From Closterium sp. Naga37s-1 (Eukaryota; Streptophyta; Zygnematophyceae; Desmidiales; Closteriaceae), in contig CANJKZ010000460.1 of the NCBI GenBank assembly GCA_947471745.1, forward strand, positions 310,001 through 374,000: 64,000 nucleotides of DNA, read 5' to 3'. Under the pieces are notes generated by a model. That model made no database searches, had not been told where the DNA came from, and was given only the letters and a program-made list of their open reading frames with translations. Numbering within the stretch: position 1 is the first letter of the stretch; each line of letters starts with the position of its first letter. A program made the position numbers and the translations under genes. Shown piece by piece: positions 38,276 to 47,487 of this stretch.

Positions 38276-39415
38276 GTCATTGACAGATCGGCTTCTCGTC
38301 GCGAAATGGCTAACGATGCGTCACACACCAGTCCCGCCAACTTCGCCGCCTTCTACGCAAACTCTGATATGTACCGTCGATCTGCACGCCACGCAACATC
38401 AGAAGAAACATGGCATAGGAGGTTAGGGCATCCGAGTAATCATCAAATTTACGATACGATTCGGGCTGGCGTTCTTGAAAAAGATGCCCTTCTTCTTCTT
38501 GATGGAATGGAGCTGCGTCAACTGCGTTATATCTGCACTTTTTGTCCCGAAGCCGACCTGCCTCGCCAACCTTTTCCTTCTCATCATAACCCAGGAGTTC
38601 CTGCGTATAAGCCACTGGAGAAGGTTTACAACGATATATTGGTTATCCCACGGCAGGAAGGACGAGCAGACTTAAACTACATTATTACCTTCATCAACGC
38701 TGCACCACGCTACGTTTGGCACGCGCTGATTCTATCACGTGATCTAGCTTTTGAGGCGTTCGTGGCATGGCTACCTGCAGCTGAAAGGGAAAGCGACTTG
38801 AAGCTGAAAATATTTCAAACTGACGGTGGGGGGGAGTACGTCTCACAGCATTTCAAGGACTATCTCGCAGAACGGGGAATCAAGAAACTGCTTTCACTGC
38901 CTTACCAGCATCAACAGCAAGGTGTCGCAGAACGGATAAACAGAACACTACAGACCAGCATGCGCAAGCTTCTCATGGAAGCACGCCTGCCAGCAGCGCA
39001 GTGGCCATATGCTATGGACCACGCCGTGATGCTCCACAACCTCTTGTCTTCCTCGTCACTGCCAAAGAGTTCTTCACCGCACAAGGAGTGGACAGGGAAG
39101 TTGGGCAGTACAACAATTTTACGGGTCTTCTGTTGCATGGTACAGTACCGGCCTCCGAATACACCTTCAGGACGTTTTTCACAACGGGCACGTTGGGGCA
39201 TTCACCTCGGCATTGAGAAGCAATTTGCAGCATGGAAAATTTGGGATGTTGAAAACCGCGTTATTGTTCCAGCACGCGATGTACTATTCTACGAGCGGCT
39301 TACCCTTCCCACTTGGCAGACGCAGCATGCCAACAGCTGGGTTTCGGGGTACATGTATCTTTGCTACAGAAGCTGATGAAGCTGACGCGGTGGAGGAAGC
39401 TGTCTCGGGTGCGTC
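38276..39415 (+). pseudogene. Integrase (element E)
   Basis: Largely open to 39376. It shows GAG pre-integrase (ETWHRRLGHPSNHQIYDTI), the zinc cysteines (ICTFC), and the catalytic acids in VYNDILVIP, FQTDGGGEYVSQHF and QQGVAERINRTLQTSMRKLL, so DDE is present (the N of PQQNG is changed). C-terminal Copia integrase sequence follows (WGIHLGIEKQFAAWKIWDVENR). The frame can be followed upstream into G's LTR by chance. It ends in GCGTC (39411-39415), the target of H. Confidence 0.87.
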
Positions 39416-39532
39416 TGTCAAACATTATCCATATTTAGGCTATAGTGGGTTAGCCTTTAGGGGGTACACAACTCTAGGGTTTCATACTTGTACTCCAATG
39501 TTTCATAGTTCAGTCACTTCTTGTTTCTGACA
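39416..39532 (+). repeat. 5' LTR of element H (117 bp)
   Basis: TGTCAAAC to TTCTGACA. Contains the lineage core (GGCTATAGTGGGTTAGCC) and a shortened version of the GGTACA/TTGTAC inverted repeat. Confidence 0.94.
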
Positions 39533-39586
39533 TGGTATTAAGAGCTTAGGTCCTAGTCCTAGGACCGCTTACCTACGGGCCCACCA
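39533..39586 (+). promoter_or_regulatory. Primer site and leader hairpin module (element H)
   Basis: TGGTATTAAGAGC primer site, then GGTCCTAG (39549-39556) and CTAGGACC (39559-39566), a perfect 8-bp inverted repeat, then GGGCCCACCACT (palindrome 39577-39582). Confidence 0.85.
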
Positions 39587-39984
39587 CTAGAAGCGCCCTC
39601 GAGCGCTGTATCTACTTAGCGCCCTCGAGCGCCTCTCTCCTAGTGCGCCCTCGTGCGCCTCTCTTCCTCCTGCTGCCCGTGCGCAGCTCGCTAGTGCCGC
39701 ACGCGGCCTTTTTTTTTTTAGCGCGAGTAGCCCGCTAGCAGCCCGCGCGCCGACCCCTAGCCGCCCGCGCGACCGACGCCGCCCACGAGCCGACCCCTAG
39801 CCGCCCGTCGACCGCCGCCCAGGACGTCGCAGCCCCGCCCGTAGGCCGCCGCGACGCCCTCCCCCCCCCCCTTTTTTTTAGGCTGTCGACCCGCGCACTA
39901 GTCAGGCCCGCGCACAACCACGGCCCGCCCGCTACAGCCGCCCACGCGCACGCCCCCCCCGTTGCGCACTGCTGCGTAGCCCAG

Positions 39985-40105
39985 CCCGAGCCGAGCCGCG
40001 TCGCCCGAACCGAGCCGCGCCGCCCGAAACGAGCCGCGCCGCCCGAACCGAGCCGCGCCGCCCGAACCGAGCCGCGCCGCCCTGGCCGAGCCGCGCCACC
40101 TTACT
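39985..40105 (+). repeat. 19-bp GC-rich tandem array before gag (element H)
   Basis: About five copies of GAGCCGCGCCGCCCGAACC (19 bp). Related units precede gag in B and I. A polyalanine-like CTGCTGCT stretch then leads to the gag ATG. The remaining leader (39587-39984) is GC-rich without a gene. Confidence 0.85.
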
Positions 40106-40181
40106 GTGCCCCGCCTGCAATAACTCCTGCTCCTGTTTCTACTGTATTACTGCTACTGTTCCTGCTGCTGCTACTGCCACT

Positions 40182-41807
40182 ATGGCCACTCCCTCTGTTC
40201 TCACCTTTGACGCTGAGGGCCGCCCGATTAAGTTTGAGGTTTGGTTAGATGACCTCCACCTGTTCCTTCAGATCACTGCCAAGGACGATGTTTCCCTCTA
40301 TGACCACACGTCCGGCGCTGCCCCCGCACCTCCCACTACTGCTGACAGCACTGCTCGCTCCCAGTGGCAGACCCGTGATGCTCACGCTCGCCTAGCCGTT
40401 CGCAGCCACCTGCCGTTAGATGAGCGCGAGCACTTCGGCCAGCATAAGACCGCTAAGGAGCTGTACGACGCAGTAGTCGCACGCTACTCCTCCCCTGCCA
40501 CTGCTGCTATAGGTCGTCTCTCACTGCCCTATCTCTTCCCCGACCTGTCCGCGTTTGCCACTGTAGCTGACCTCATCACCCACCTCCGTACCAGTGACCT
40601 CCGCTACCGTGCCGCGCTCCCCCCCGATTTCCTCGCCAAGAACCCCCCCCCGATGTACCTCACACTGTACCACCTTGTCACCCGCCTCCCGGACTCCCTT
40701 CGCACTGTCCGGGACCAGTTCCTTGCCCTCTCCCCCACTGACCTCACTGTCGACCTCCTCGAGAAGGAACTCCTAGCAGCTGAGAAGAGCATTGTAGCTG
40801 TAGGTGCCTCTCGTGGTGACCCCCGCACCCCCTTCTTTGAGGGGTGCTCCCCCTCCCCCCTCCTCCCCTCCATTGCATCTGCTGCTGCTGTCGGCTACCT
40901 CGGAGCTGAGGGGGTCGGGGCCGCGTCTTCTCCTAGTGGGAGGCGCAAGGGCGGCAGGGGCAAGGGGGGCAGGGGTGGTGGAGGTGGAGGCGGGGGCGGC
41001 GGCGGTGGAGGGGGTGGGGGGGGCGGGGGTGGTGGCGGAGGTGGGAGTGGAGGGGGTGGTGGGGGGGTCAGTGGCGGCACAGGGGGTGGTGGCGGCGGCG
41101 GTGGTGGGGGTGGTGGGGGCGGTGGTGGCAGTGGGGGCGGCGGTGGCGCGGGTGGCGGACGTGGTGGAGCGGTGCAGCGTGGGGGGTTCGGCGGTGGCCA
41201 GAGGCAACAGCAGCAGACTCCCTCGCCCCAGCAACTCCGTGAGTGGTACTCTCAGCGTGGGGGGTCTGGGGGTGGAGGTACCTGCCCGTACATCATCCGC
41301 ACAGGTGACCGCACTGGCCAGACCTGTGGGAGGTTCCACACGGCGCAGCGCTGCTTCTTTCGTCTCGACGACGCCTGGCGTGAGCAGTTTCCTGACGCCA
41401 CTGAGTTGCCCCGCTGGGCTGATCTGCTTAGGAAGAACATTGATATCTTTGCTCTTGACTTTGATACTATCCTTGGTGCCATGTATGCATTGACTATTAG
41501 TGTTGAGGGTGACTGCTACCTGAGTGTACCGCCAGACCCGGGCATTGGGACCAGTGAGACAGCTGCTCCAGGTGCTAGTGCGTCTGCTGCCCTAGGTCCT
41601 GGTGAGGCTGCTGCTCTTGGTACTCGTGCGTCTACTGCCCTAGGTCCTGGTGAGGCTGCTGCTCTTGGTGCTAGTGAGTCTGCTCCCCCAGGTGCTAGTG
41701 CGTCTGCGCTTGCTGGTACTGCGTCTACTGAGGCACTGCACACCTTCACACTCGACTCGGGTGCTTCCCGCTGCTTCTTCCGGACCGCACTGCCCTTGAG
41801 CAGCTAG
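40182..41807 (+). CDS. Gag and start of protease (element H)
   Basis: 541 residues starting MATPSVLTFDAEGRPIKFEVWLDDLHLFLQ. The ATG follows the GC-rich leader and matches the MASP start of the sister copies. Domains: UBN2-like Gag (1-220), basic GRRKGGRGKGGRG and nearly pure Gly stretch (about 250-335), LREWY peptide [13 protein letters not shown] (about 346), C-X13-C-X3-H-X4-C (about 367-390), LDDAWREQFPDATELPRWADLL, a short APGASASA repeat region, and protease site FTLDSGASRCFF (about 523). The frame is lost right after the protease active site. This is the most intact Gag here. Confidence 0.93.
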   Translation: MATPSVLTFDAEGRPIKFEVWLDDLHLFLQITAKDDVSLYDHTSGAAPAPPTTADSTARSQWQTRDAHARLAVRSHLPLDEREHFGQHKTAKELYDAVVARYSSPATAAIGRLSLPYLFPDLSAFATVADLITHLRTSDLRYRAALPPDFLAKNPPPMYLTLYHLVTRLPDSLRTVRDQFLALSPTDLTVDLLEKELLAAEKSIVAVGASRGDPRTPFFEGCSPSPLLPSIASAAAVGYLGAEGVGAASSPSGRRKGGRGKGGRGGGGGGGGGGGGGGGGGGGGGGGGSGGGGGGVSGGTGGGGGGGGGGGGGGGGSGGGGGAGGGRGGAVQRGGFGGGQRQQQQTPSPQQLREWYSQRGGSGGGGTCPYIIRTGDRTGQTCGRFHTAQRCFFRLDDAWREQFPDATELPRWADLLRKNIDIFALDFDTILGAMYALTISVEGDCYLSVPPDPGIGTSETAAPGASASAALGPGEAAALGTRASTALGPGEAAALGASESAPPGASASALAGTASTEALHTFTLDSGASRCFFRTALPLSS

Positions 41808-41941
41808 CTCGGCCAGTTGCTGTCTCCCTCGCTGACCCCTCTGGGGGCCCGGTCCTTGCGACCTCCTCCACTGTCCTCCCTTGTCCTGCGGTCCCGTCCG
41901 GCACCCTGTCGGGTCTTTACCTCCCCTCGTTCTCTACGAAC

Positions 41942-44900
41942 TTGGTGGCGGGCTCTGCTCTTCAGGATGGGGGTGTTCACCAGTTCACCCCTGCCTATGA
42001 GCGTGTGACCCACTGTACGTGTGCTAGGACAGGACGCCACCTAGCTACCTTCACTCGGCAGCCGGGGTCGGACCTGTACACACTGACCACTGAGTCCCCT
42101 CAGGTAGCTGCGTCTGCGTCTGCGTCAGGTCAGCTGTCGGCCCCCTGCTCGTGTCGCTCCCTGTCGCACCAGACGGTTCTCTGGCACCACCGTCTTGGTC
42201 ACCCGTCAGTGCAGCGCCTTCGTGGCATGCACTCCCGGTACCTTGTCTCTGGTCTTCCTAGGGTTCTCCCTTCCCTCCCGCCCTCGCCTGCTCCTCCCTG
42301 TCTTCCCTGCGTCGAGGGGCGGCAGCGCGCCGCTCCTCACTCCTCCTCGTTCCCTCCCACAGAGGCTCCTCTGCAGACTCTCCACCTGGACGTGTGGGGC
42401 CCAGCCTGCGTCCGTGGACAGGGCCACGAGCGGTACTTCCTGCTGGTTGTCGACGACTACACGCGCTACACCACGGTCTTCCCCTTACGCACCAAGGGTG
42501 AGGTCCCTGATGTTTTGATCCCTTGGATCCGTGCTGCTCATCTCCAGCTCCGCGACCGGTTCCAGTCGGACTTTCCCGTCCTGCGTCTGCACTCTGACCG
42601 AGGTGGTGAGTTTTCCTCCGACCTCTTGGCAGCCTACTGTGCGGAGCATGGCATCCGCCAGACGTTCACGCTTCCGGCCTCTCCACAGCAGAATGGGGTT
42701 GCTGAGCGCCGCATTGGCTTGGTCATGGAGATCGCTCGTACCTCCTTGATTCATGCGGCTGCCCCCCATTTCCTGTGGCCGTTTGCAGTCCAGTACGCTG
42801 CGCATCAGCTCAACCTCTGGCCCCGTGTCTCCGCTCCGGAGACCTCGCCCACACTGCTGTGGACGGGGCAGGTTGGCGATGCGTCGCGCTTCCGGGTCTG
42901 GGGTGCTCGTGCCTTTGTCCGCGATACCACTGCGGACAAGCTCTCCGCCCGCGCTGTGCCTTGTGTCTTCCTTGGCTTTGTCCCCGACGCGCCTGGTTGG
43001 CAGTTTTACCACCCCACCTCGCGCCGTGTCTTCCCCTCTCAGGACGTCACCTTTGACGAGTCGGTACCCTTCTACCGTCTGTTCCCCTACCGCACTGCTC
43101 CGCTCCCTCCCCCGCCTCTCTTCCTCACCCCAGGTGCCCCTCCGGTAGACCCCTTCCCTCCCCAGGGTCCTGCTCCCTCAGGTGTTTCCCAGGTAGACGC
43201 AGTCAAGCCTGTCAAGGTAGCTGTTGACTCTGGTCCTGAGCGGGGTACTGAGCCTTGGGGTACTGAGACTGGGGGTGCTGAGCCTGGGGGTGCTGCGACT
43301 GGGGGTACTGAGCCTTTGGGTACTGAGACTGGGGGTGCTGAGCCTGGGGGTGCTGCGACCGGGGGTGCTGAGCCTGAGGGTGCTGAGACTGAGGGTGCTG
43401 AGACTGGGGGTGCTGAGTCTGGGGGTGCTGAGCCTGGGGGTGCTGCGACTTGGGGTGTTGACCCTGGTGGTGCTCCCTCTTCACAGCAGCTGCGTGAGTG
43501 GTACTCTCAGCGTTGCGGCCTACGGCGTGGGGCTACTGGAGCTGCGAGTACTGTGTTGCGGCCGGAGCCTCCCTCCCCTCAGCGGCTACGTGAGTGGTAC
43601 GCTCGGCGCTGCAGCCTCCGGAGTGGAGCTCCTAGTTTTGAGTTGCCGCCTGCTGGAGGCCCGGCTGCTACTGGAGGTACTGCTGGTGCTGCTGGACGTC
43701 CTGGGGTTGCTGGCGGTGCTGCTGGTGCTGCTGGAGGTACTGGAGTTGCTGGAGGTGCTGCTAGTACTGGTCCTGCTGGAGGTGTTGCTGGTGCTACTGG
43801 AGGTCCTGGAGTAGCTGATGGTACAGCTGGTGCTGCTCGAGGTACTGGAGCTGCTGGAGCTCCTAGTGGTGCTCCTGGTCCTGTGACTGGTGGTGTTGCT
43901 GGAGCTGGTGCTACTGGAGGTACTGGAGTTGACACTCCTGGAGGTGCTACTGGTGCTGCGGGAGTTGGAGCTGCTGCTGGGGGTTCTGGTGCTGTCTCTG
44001 CTGGTTCTGGGGGCACGTCACGGCCGCGGCCGTACTTCGTTCCGCTCCTTCAGCAGGTTCTTGGTCAGCCGCCTCCTCCTTGTCCTGCTCCCTCCTTAGA
44101 GTGTCGTTCGCCTGTCCAGTTGCAGTCACAGTTACAGCCCACCTCGCCACTTCCTGGTCCTTCTCCCTACACTGGTCCGACAGGAGGTCTTACTGAGCGT
44201 CGTGAGCCTGAGTCTTGTCCTGTGTCACCTGAGTCTCGTTCTGCGTCACTTGTTCGTGCTGCTCGCCCTGGTCGTCGTGTCCCGCGTCAGCGTCCTCCTG
44301 CTGTCCCCGGCACTCACCAGATGTTGCTTCGTCTTTCCACTGCTCCACAGCGTGTCCCTCTGCCTTCTCCTCCTGCGTCCTCCCTTCCTGCCCTTGCTGA
44401 CCCAGAGTCTGACTCTCTTCGTGCTGCTAGTCCTACTGTCACGCGTCTCCTGTCCACAGTTGTCACTGACCCTTCCTTTGAGTCAGCTGCTGCGTCTGAG
44501 TCAGTTACTGAGCTTGTCGACTTTGCTGCTCACTGTAGACTAGACTACGCTGCCAGTCTTGTTGCTGAGTCTGTGTCTGTCTGTCCTTCGTCCGTCGGGG
44601 GTGAGTGTGCTCTTGGCACGGACGTCCTTGAGGACAGGCAGGAGGAGTTTGAGTGCTTTGCCGCCGCTGTACCTCATCTCGTGTCCATGCTGATTGCACC
44701 TGAGGGAGACCCGGATGCTCCAGACATCCCGACCCCGCGCTCTTACGCTGAGGCGATCGCGGGTGAGTACTCCTCTCAGTGGCAGACAGCCATGGATGCA
44801 AAGATGGCATCCTGGAAGTCCACTGGCACTTACGTCGACGAGGTTCCCCCTCCAAGGGCGAACATCGTCAGTGGCATGTGGATTTTCAGGGTGAAGCGGC

Positions 44901-45598
44901 CGCCAGGTTCTCCGCCTGTCTTCAAGGCTCGGTACGTTGCTCGAGGCTTCAGTCAGCGAGAGGGAGTAGACTTCTTTCAGACCTTCTCCCCCACCCCGAA
45001 GATGACCACTCTTCGGGTGCTGCTGCACGTTGCCGCTCAGCGTGACTACGAGCTTCACTCTCTTGACTTCAGCACAGCTTTCTTGCAGGGCAGCCTACAC
45101 GAGGAGATCTGGCTGCGCCGCCCTCCTGGCTTCACTGGGTCGTTTCCTCCTGGTACCCAGTGGAGCCTCCGGCGGCCGGTCTACGGTCTCCGCCAGGCTC
45201 CACGTGAGTGGCACGACACACTGAGGACTACACTTGCTGCTCTTGGGTTCTCGTCTTCTACTGCCGACCCGTCGCTGTTTCTGCGCACCGACACTTCACT
45301 GCCGCCGTTCTACATCCTCGTGTACGTCGACGACTTGGTCTTTGCCACTGCTAACACTGAGGCTCTCGCCCATGTGAAGTCGGAGCTGCAGAAGAGACAC
45401 ACGTGCACAGACCTGGGTGAGCTGACAAGCTATCTTGGCTTGAGGATCACCCGGGACAGAGCACACCGCACCATCACACTGACTCAGTCATTCATGGTGC
45501 AGCAGGTCCTTCAGCGCTTCGGCTTCACCTGGTCCTCAGCACAGGCCATGTTGGTGCAACCCTACGGTTTGCACTCGGCTTGTTGTCCGTGTGCGTGA
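41942..45598 (+). CDS. Pol: protease C-terminal part, integrase, linker, RT (element H)
   Basis: 1218 residues; the frame is already open from 41807 (ARPVAVSLADPSGGP). Integrase: [18 protein letters not shown], catalytic acids in HLDVWGP (~149), HSDRGGEF (~218) and QQNGVAERR (~254). Linker: GAE-type repeats, two LREWY boxes (SSQQLREWYSQRC at 43477-43515 and SPQRLREWYARRC at 43570-43610), then Gly/Ala repeats. RT from about residue 950: MDAKMASWKSTGTYV, KARYVARGFSQREG, LDFSTAFLQG, YGLRQAPREWH, catalytic LVYVDDLVFA (~1128), KRHTCTDLGELTSYLG. The last ~19 residues come from the 817-bp insert. All catalytic residues seen are normal. Confidence 0.94.
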   Translation: MVAGSALQDGGVHQFTPAYERVTHCTCARTGRHLATFTRQPGSDLYTLTTESPQVAASASASGQLSAPCSCRSLSHQTVLWHHRLGHPSVQRLRGMHSRYLVSGLPRVLPSLPPSPAPPCLPCVEGRQRAAPHSSSFPPTEAPLQTLHLDVWGPACVRGQGHERYFLLVVDDYTRYTTVFPLRTKGEVPDVLIPWIRAAHLQLRDRFQSDFPVLRLHSDRGGEFSSDLLAAYCAEHGIRQTFTLPASPQQNGVAERRIGLVMEIARTSLIHAAAPHFLWPFAVQYAAHQLNLWPRVSAPETSPTLLWTGQVGDASRFRVWGARAFVRDTTADKLSARAVPCVFLGFVPDAPGWQFYHPTSRRVFPSQDVTFDESVPFYRLFPYRTAPLPPPPLFLTPGAPPVDPFPPQGPAPSGVSQVDAVKPVKVAVDSGPERGTEPWGTETGGAEPGGAATGGTEPLGTETGGAEPGGAATGGAEPEGAETEGAETGGAESGGAEPGGAATWGVDPGGAPSSQQLREWYSQRCGLRRGATGAASTVLRPEPPSPQRLREWYARRCSLRSGAPSFELPPAGGPAATGGTAGAAGRPGVAGGAAGAAGGTGVAGGAASTGPAGGVAGATGGPGVADGTAGAARGTGAAGAPSGAPGPVTGGVAGAGATGGTGVDTPGGATGAAGVGAAAGGSGAVSAGSGGTSRPRPYFVPLLQQVLGQPPPPCPAPSLECRSPVQLQSQLQPTSPLPGPSPYTGPTGGLTERREPESCPVSPESRSASLVRAARPGRRVPRQRPPAVPGTHQMLLRLSTAPQRVPLPSPPASSLPALADPESDSLRAASPTVTRLLSTVVTDPSFESAAASESVTELVDFAAHCRLDYAASLVAESVSVCPSSVGGECALGTDVLEDRQEEFECFAAAVPHLVSMLIAPEGDPDAPDIPTPRSYAEAIAGEYSSQWQTAMDAKMASWKSTGTYVDEVPPPRANIVSGMWIFRVKRPPGSPPVFKARYVARGFSQREGVDFFQTFSPTPKMTTLRVLLHVAAQRDYELHSLDFSTAFLQGSLHEEIWLRRPPGFTGSFPPGTQWSLRRPVYGLRQAPREWHDTLRTTLAALGFSSSTADPSLFLRTDTSLPPFYILVYVDDLVFATANTEALAHVKSELQKRHTCTDLGELTSYLGLRITRDRAHRTITLTQSFMVQQVLQRFGFTWSSAQAMLVQPYGLHSACCPCA

Positions 45599-46365
45599 GT
45601 GTGTGTGTGTATGGAATGGTATGAGGGCATGGGATAATATATATTTCATGCTTATAATTGTGTGTGAATGTTGAGTCATGATGTCGAGTGTGTGTGTCGA
45701 GTCAATAGCGAGTTATCGCTAGACGCGTGTTACGCGGTCGTTTGTGTCTCGCGCGCGGTTTCTATTTTGTCGTGCGCGGTTTCTATTTTGTCCTGTGTCG
45801 AACGTTCGGCGTGTCGCAGGTGTGTGCAGCAGACCCATCAAGAACTCAAGGATGAGTTTGTGATGAAGAGCCCGAGCCTTGGTGTCAAGCCTCAAGTGAT
45901 TTCGAAGCTCGCCAAAAAGGGTACACCTCAAGATATTGAAGATATTTACATTACTTTGTGTAGTGTAACATTTCACTTGGTGTAGGCCCTAGTGAAGGGT
46001 AGTTTCGAGAACCTTCGTGGTTGGGGACAGTGTGGCACTGTTCCACATCACTGTACCTCGGCTCTTGGGGTTTGTAGGAGCTGGGAGTCATTCCCAACTC
46101 GTAACTCTTCCTATCTTGTGTTCTAAGACTATAGTGGCTGCCATAGTACCGTTCGTTCAAACCGACGCTGTGTCGTCAATTCTTTATCAAATCGTGCAAT
46201 CTAAATTGCTAATTGTAGACGACGTGAAGACGCTCCAGATCCAATTTGAATCAGGTCATTTGCAGCTGTGAGCAGAACGCTATCAACGTTTGAAGCCGCT
46301 GTGCAGAAATCCGTCTGTGCTCTCTATCTTTCGTTTTAGGCACATTCAAGCCTATTGTGACTATA
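45549..46365. mobile_element. 817-bp unclassified insertion in pol of element H
   Basis: ACAGGCCA occurs on both sides (45541-45548, 46366-46373), as expected for an 8-bp target duplication, and removing the insert plus one copy restores the pol frame. Ends are TGTTGGTGCAAC and TTGTGACTATA; I see no terminal inverted repeat, poly-A tail or transposase. It contains a 21-bp tandem duplication (GTTTCTATTTTGTC, 45760-45800). An 8-bp duplication would suit a hAT-type DNA element, but without ends this stays open. Confidence 0.75.
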
Positions 46366-46373
46366 ACAGGCCA

Positions 46374-47125
46374 CTCCTCTGGCTACAGGTCACTCGCTCT
46401 CAGCTCTGCCTTCGGATGAGTCCGTAGAGCCGAGTGGTCCTTACCCAGAGCTAGTTGGTTGCCTCATGTACCTGATGACTTGCACTCGTCCTGACCTAGC
46501 ATACCATCTTGGCCTTCTGGCCCGCTATGTGGCTCCTGGCAGGCACCGAAAGGTGCACTGGGATGCTGCAAAGAGGGTATTGCGCTACTTGTGCAGTACA
46601 TCGGGCATGGGGCTCGTGCTTGGAGGGAGGCGCTCAGTTGTTCTCACTGGGCACTCAGACGCTTCTTGGGTTGACGACCAGGCTACTCAGCGGTCGTCAC
46701 AGGGTTACACCTTCAGCCTTGGCTCTGGTTCAGTTTCTTGGCGTTCTACTCGCTCGTCTTCAGTTCTCAGCTCCAGTTGTGAGGCTGAGATCTACGCCAC
46801 AGCCATGGCTGCACAGGAGTTACGCTGGCTGACCTACCTGCTGACCGACTTGGGAGAGCGGCCTAGTTCTCCTCCAGTGCTGTACGTCGACAACAAGGCT
46901 GCCATTGCCTTGTGTCAGGAGCACAGACTGGAGCACAGAACGAAGCACATCGCTCTTCGTTACTTCCTGGCTCGAGAGCTGCAGCAGCGCGGTCAGCTTC
47001 GTCTGCGTTACGTGGCCACTCGGGCCAACACCGCTGATATATTCACCAAGGCACTTCAGCCTGGTGATCATCAGCGCTTCTGCACTATACTGGGGCTTGT
47101 GCCCACTTTTCCTCACTTACTGTAG
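46374..47125 (+). CDS. RT end and RNase H (element H)
   Basis: Continues pol after the insert: GHSLSALPSDESVEPSGPYPELVGCLMYLMTCTRPDLAYHLGLLARY, HSDASWVDDQATQRSS, SSCEAEIYATAMAAQELRW, YVDNKAAIALCQEHRLEHRTKHIALRYFLARE, ending LVPTFPHLL at TAG 47123-47125. First in-frame ATG is 46466. All RNase H motifs are intact; stop is three codons earlier than in sisters. Confidence 0.92.
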
Positions 47126-47354
47126 GCTTTGTCTGTACTGTGATCTCTATATATATATACCTGCTTGTTTGTTTTGCTAGGTTGAGATCACCTTGCTGTT
47201 TGTGTTTCATATATGCCTCTGCATTTGAACTGGCCCTGTGGCCCTTTGCTTGTGCTCAGATTGTGTGGTGACGTTGTGATCCACCCTGAGCTTGCTTTGC
47301 CTTTCTTGACTGGTCTTGTGACCCCTTGCTCTTCCCACTTTGCCTATGGGGGTG
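47126..47354 (+). promoter_or_regulatory. 3' non-coding block and polypurine tract (element H)
   Basis: Closely follows the conserved block, ending CCTATGGGGGTG at the LTR. The hairpin is weaker: CCCA/TGGG instead of CCCCCA/TGGGGG. Confidence 0.75.
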
Positions 47355-47482
47355 TGTCAAACATTATCCATATGTTATTGCTGTGTAGGCTATAGTGGGT
47401 TAGCCTTTAGGGGGTACACAACTCTAGGGTTTCATACTTGTACTCCAATGTTTCATAGTTCAGTCACTTCTTGTTTCTGACA
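47355..47482 (+). repeat. 3' LTR of element H (128 bp)
   Basis: Partner of 39416-39532, with an extra 11 bp near its start. TSD GCGTC follows (47483-47487). Confidence 0.94.
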
Positions 47483-47487
47483 GCGTC

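Larger units (their letters stand above)
39416..47482 (+). mobile_element. Element H: Copia LTR retrotransposon, 8.1 kb (subfamily III)
   Basis: LTRs 39416-39532 (117 bp) and 47355-47482 (128 bp) are the same except for an 11-bp indel region. Perfect duplication GCGTC (39411-39415, 47483-47487). It has the longest open frames in the window (541 and 1218 codons). Two lesions are clear: a frame change between protease and integrase near 41785-41806, and an 817-bp insertion in the RT/RNase H junction (45549-46365). Confidence 0.96.

Noticed and set aside
45549-46365. Insert in H as a solo LTR
   Set aside because: It begins TG but does not end CA, and the duplication is 8 bp, not the 5 bp seen for the LTR elements here.
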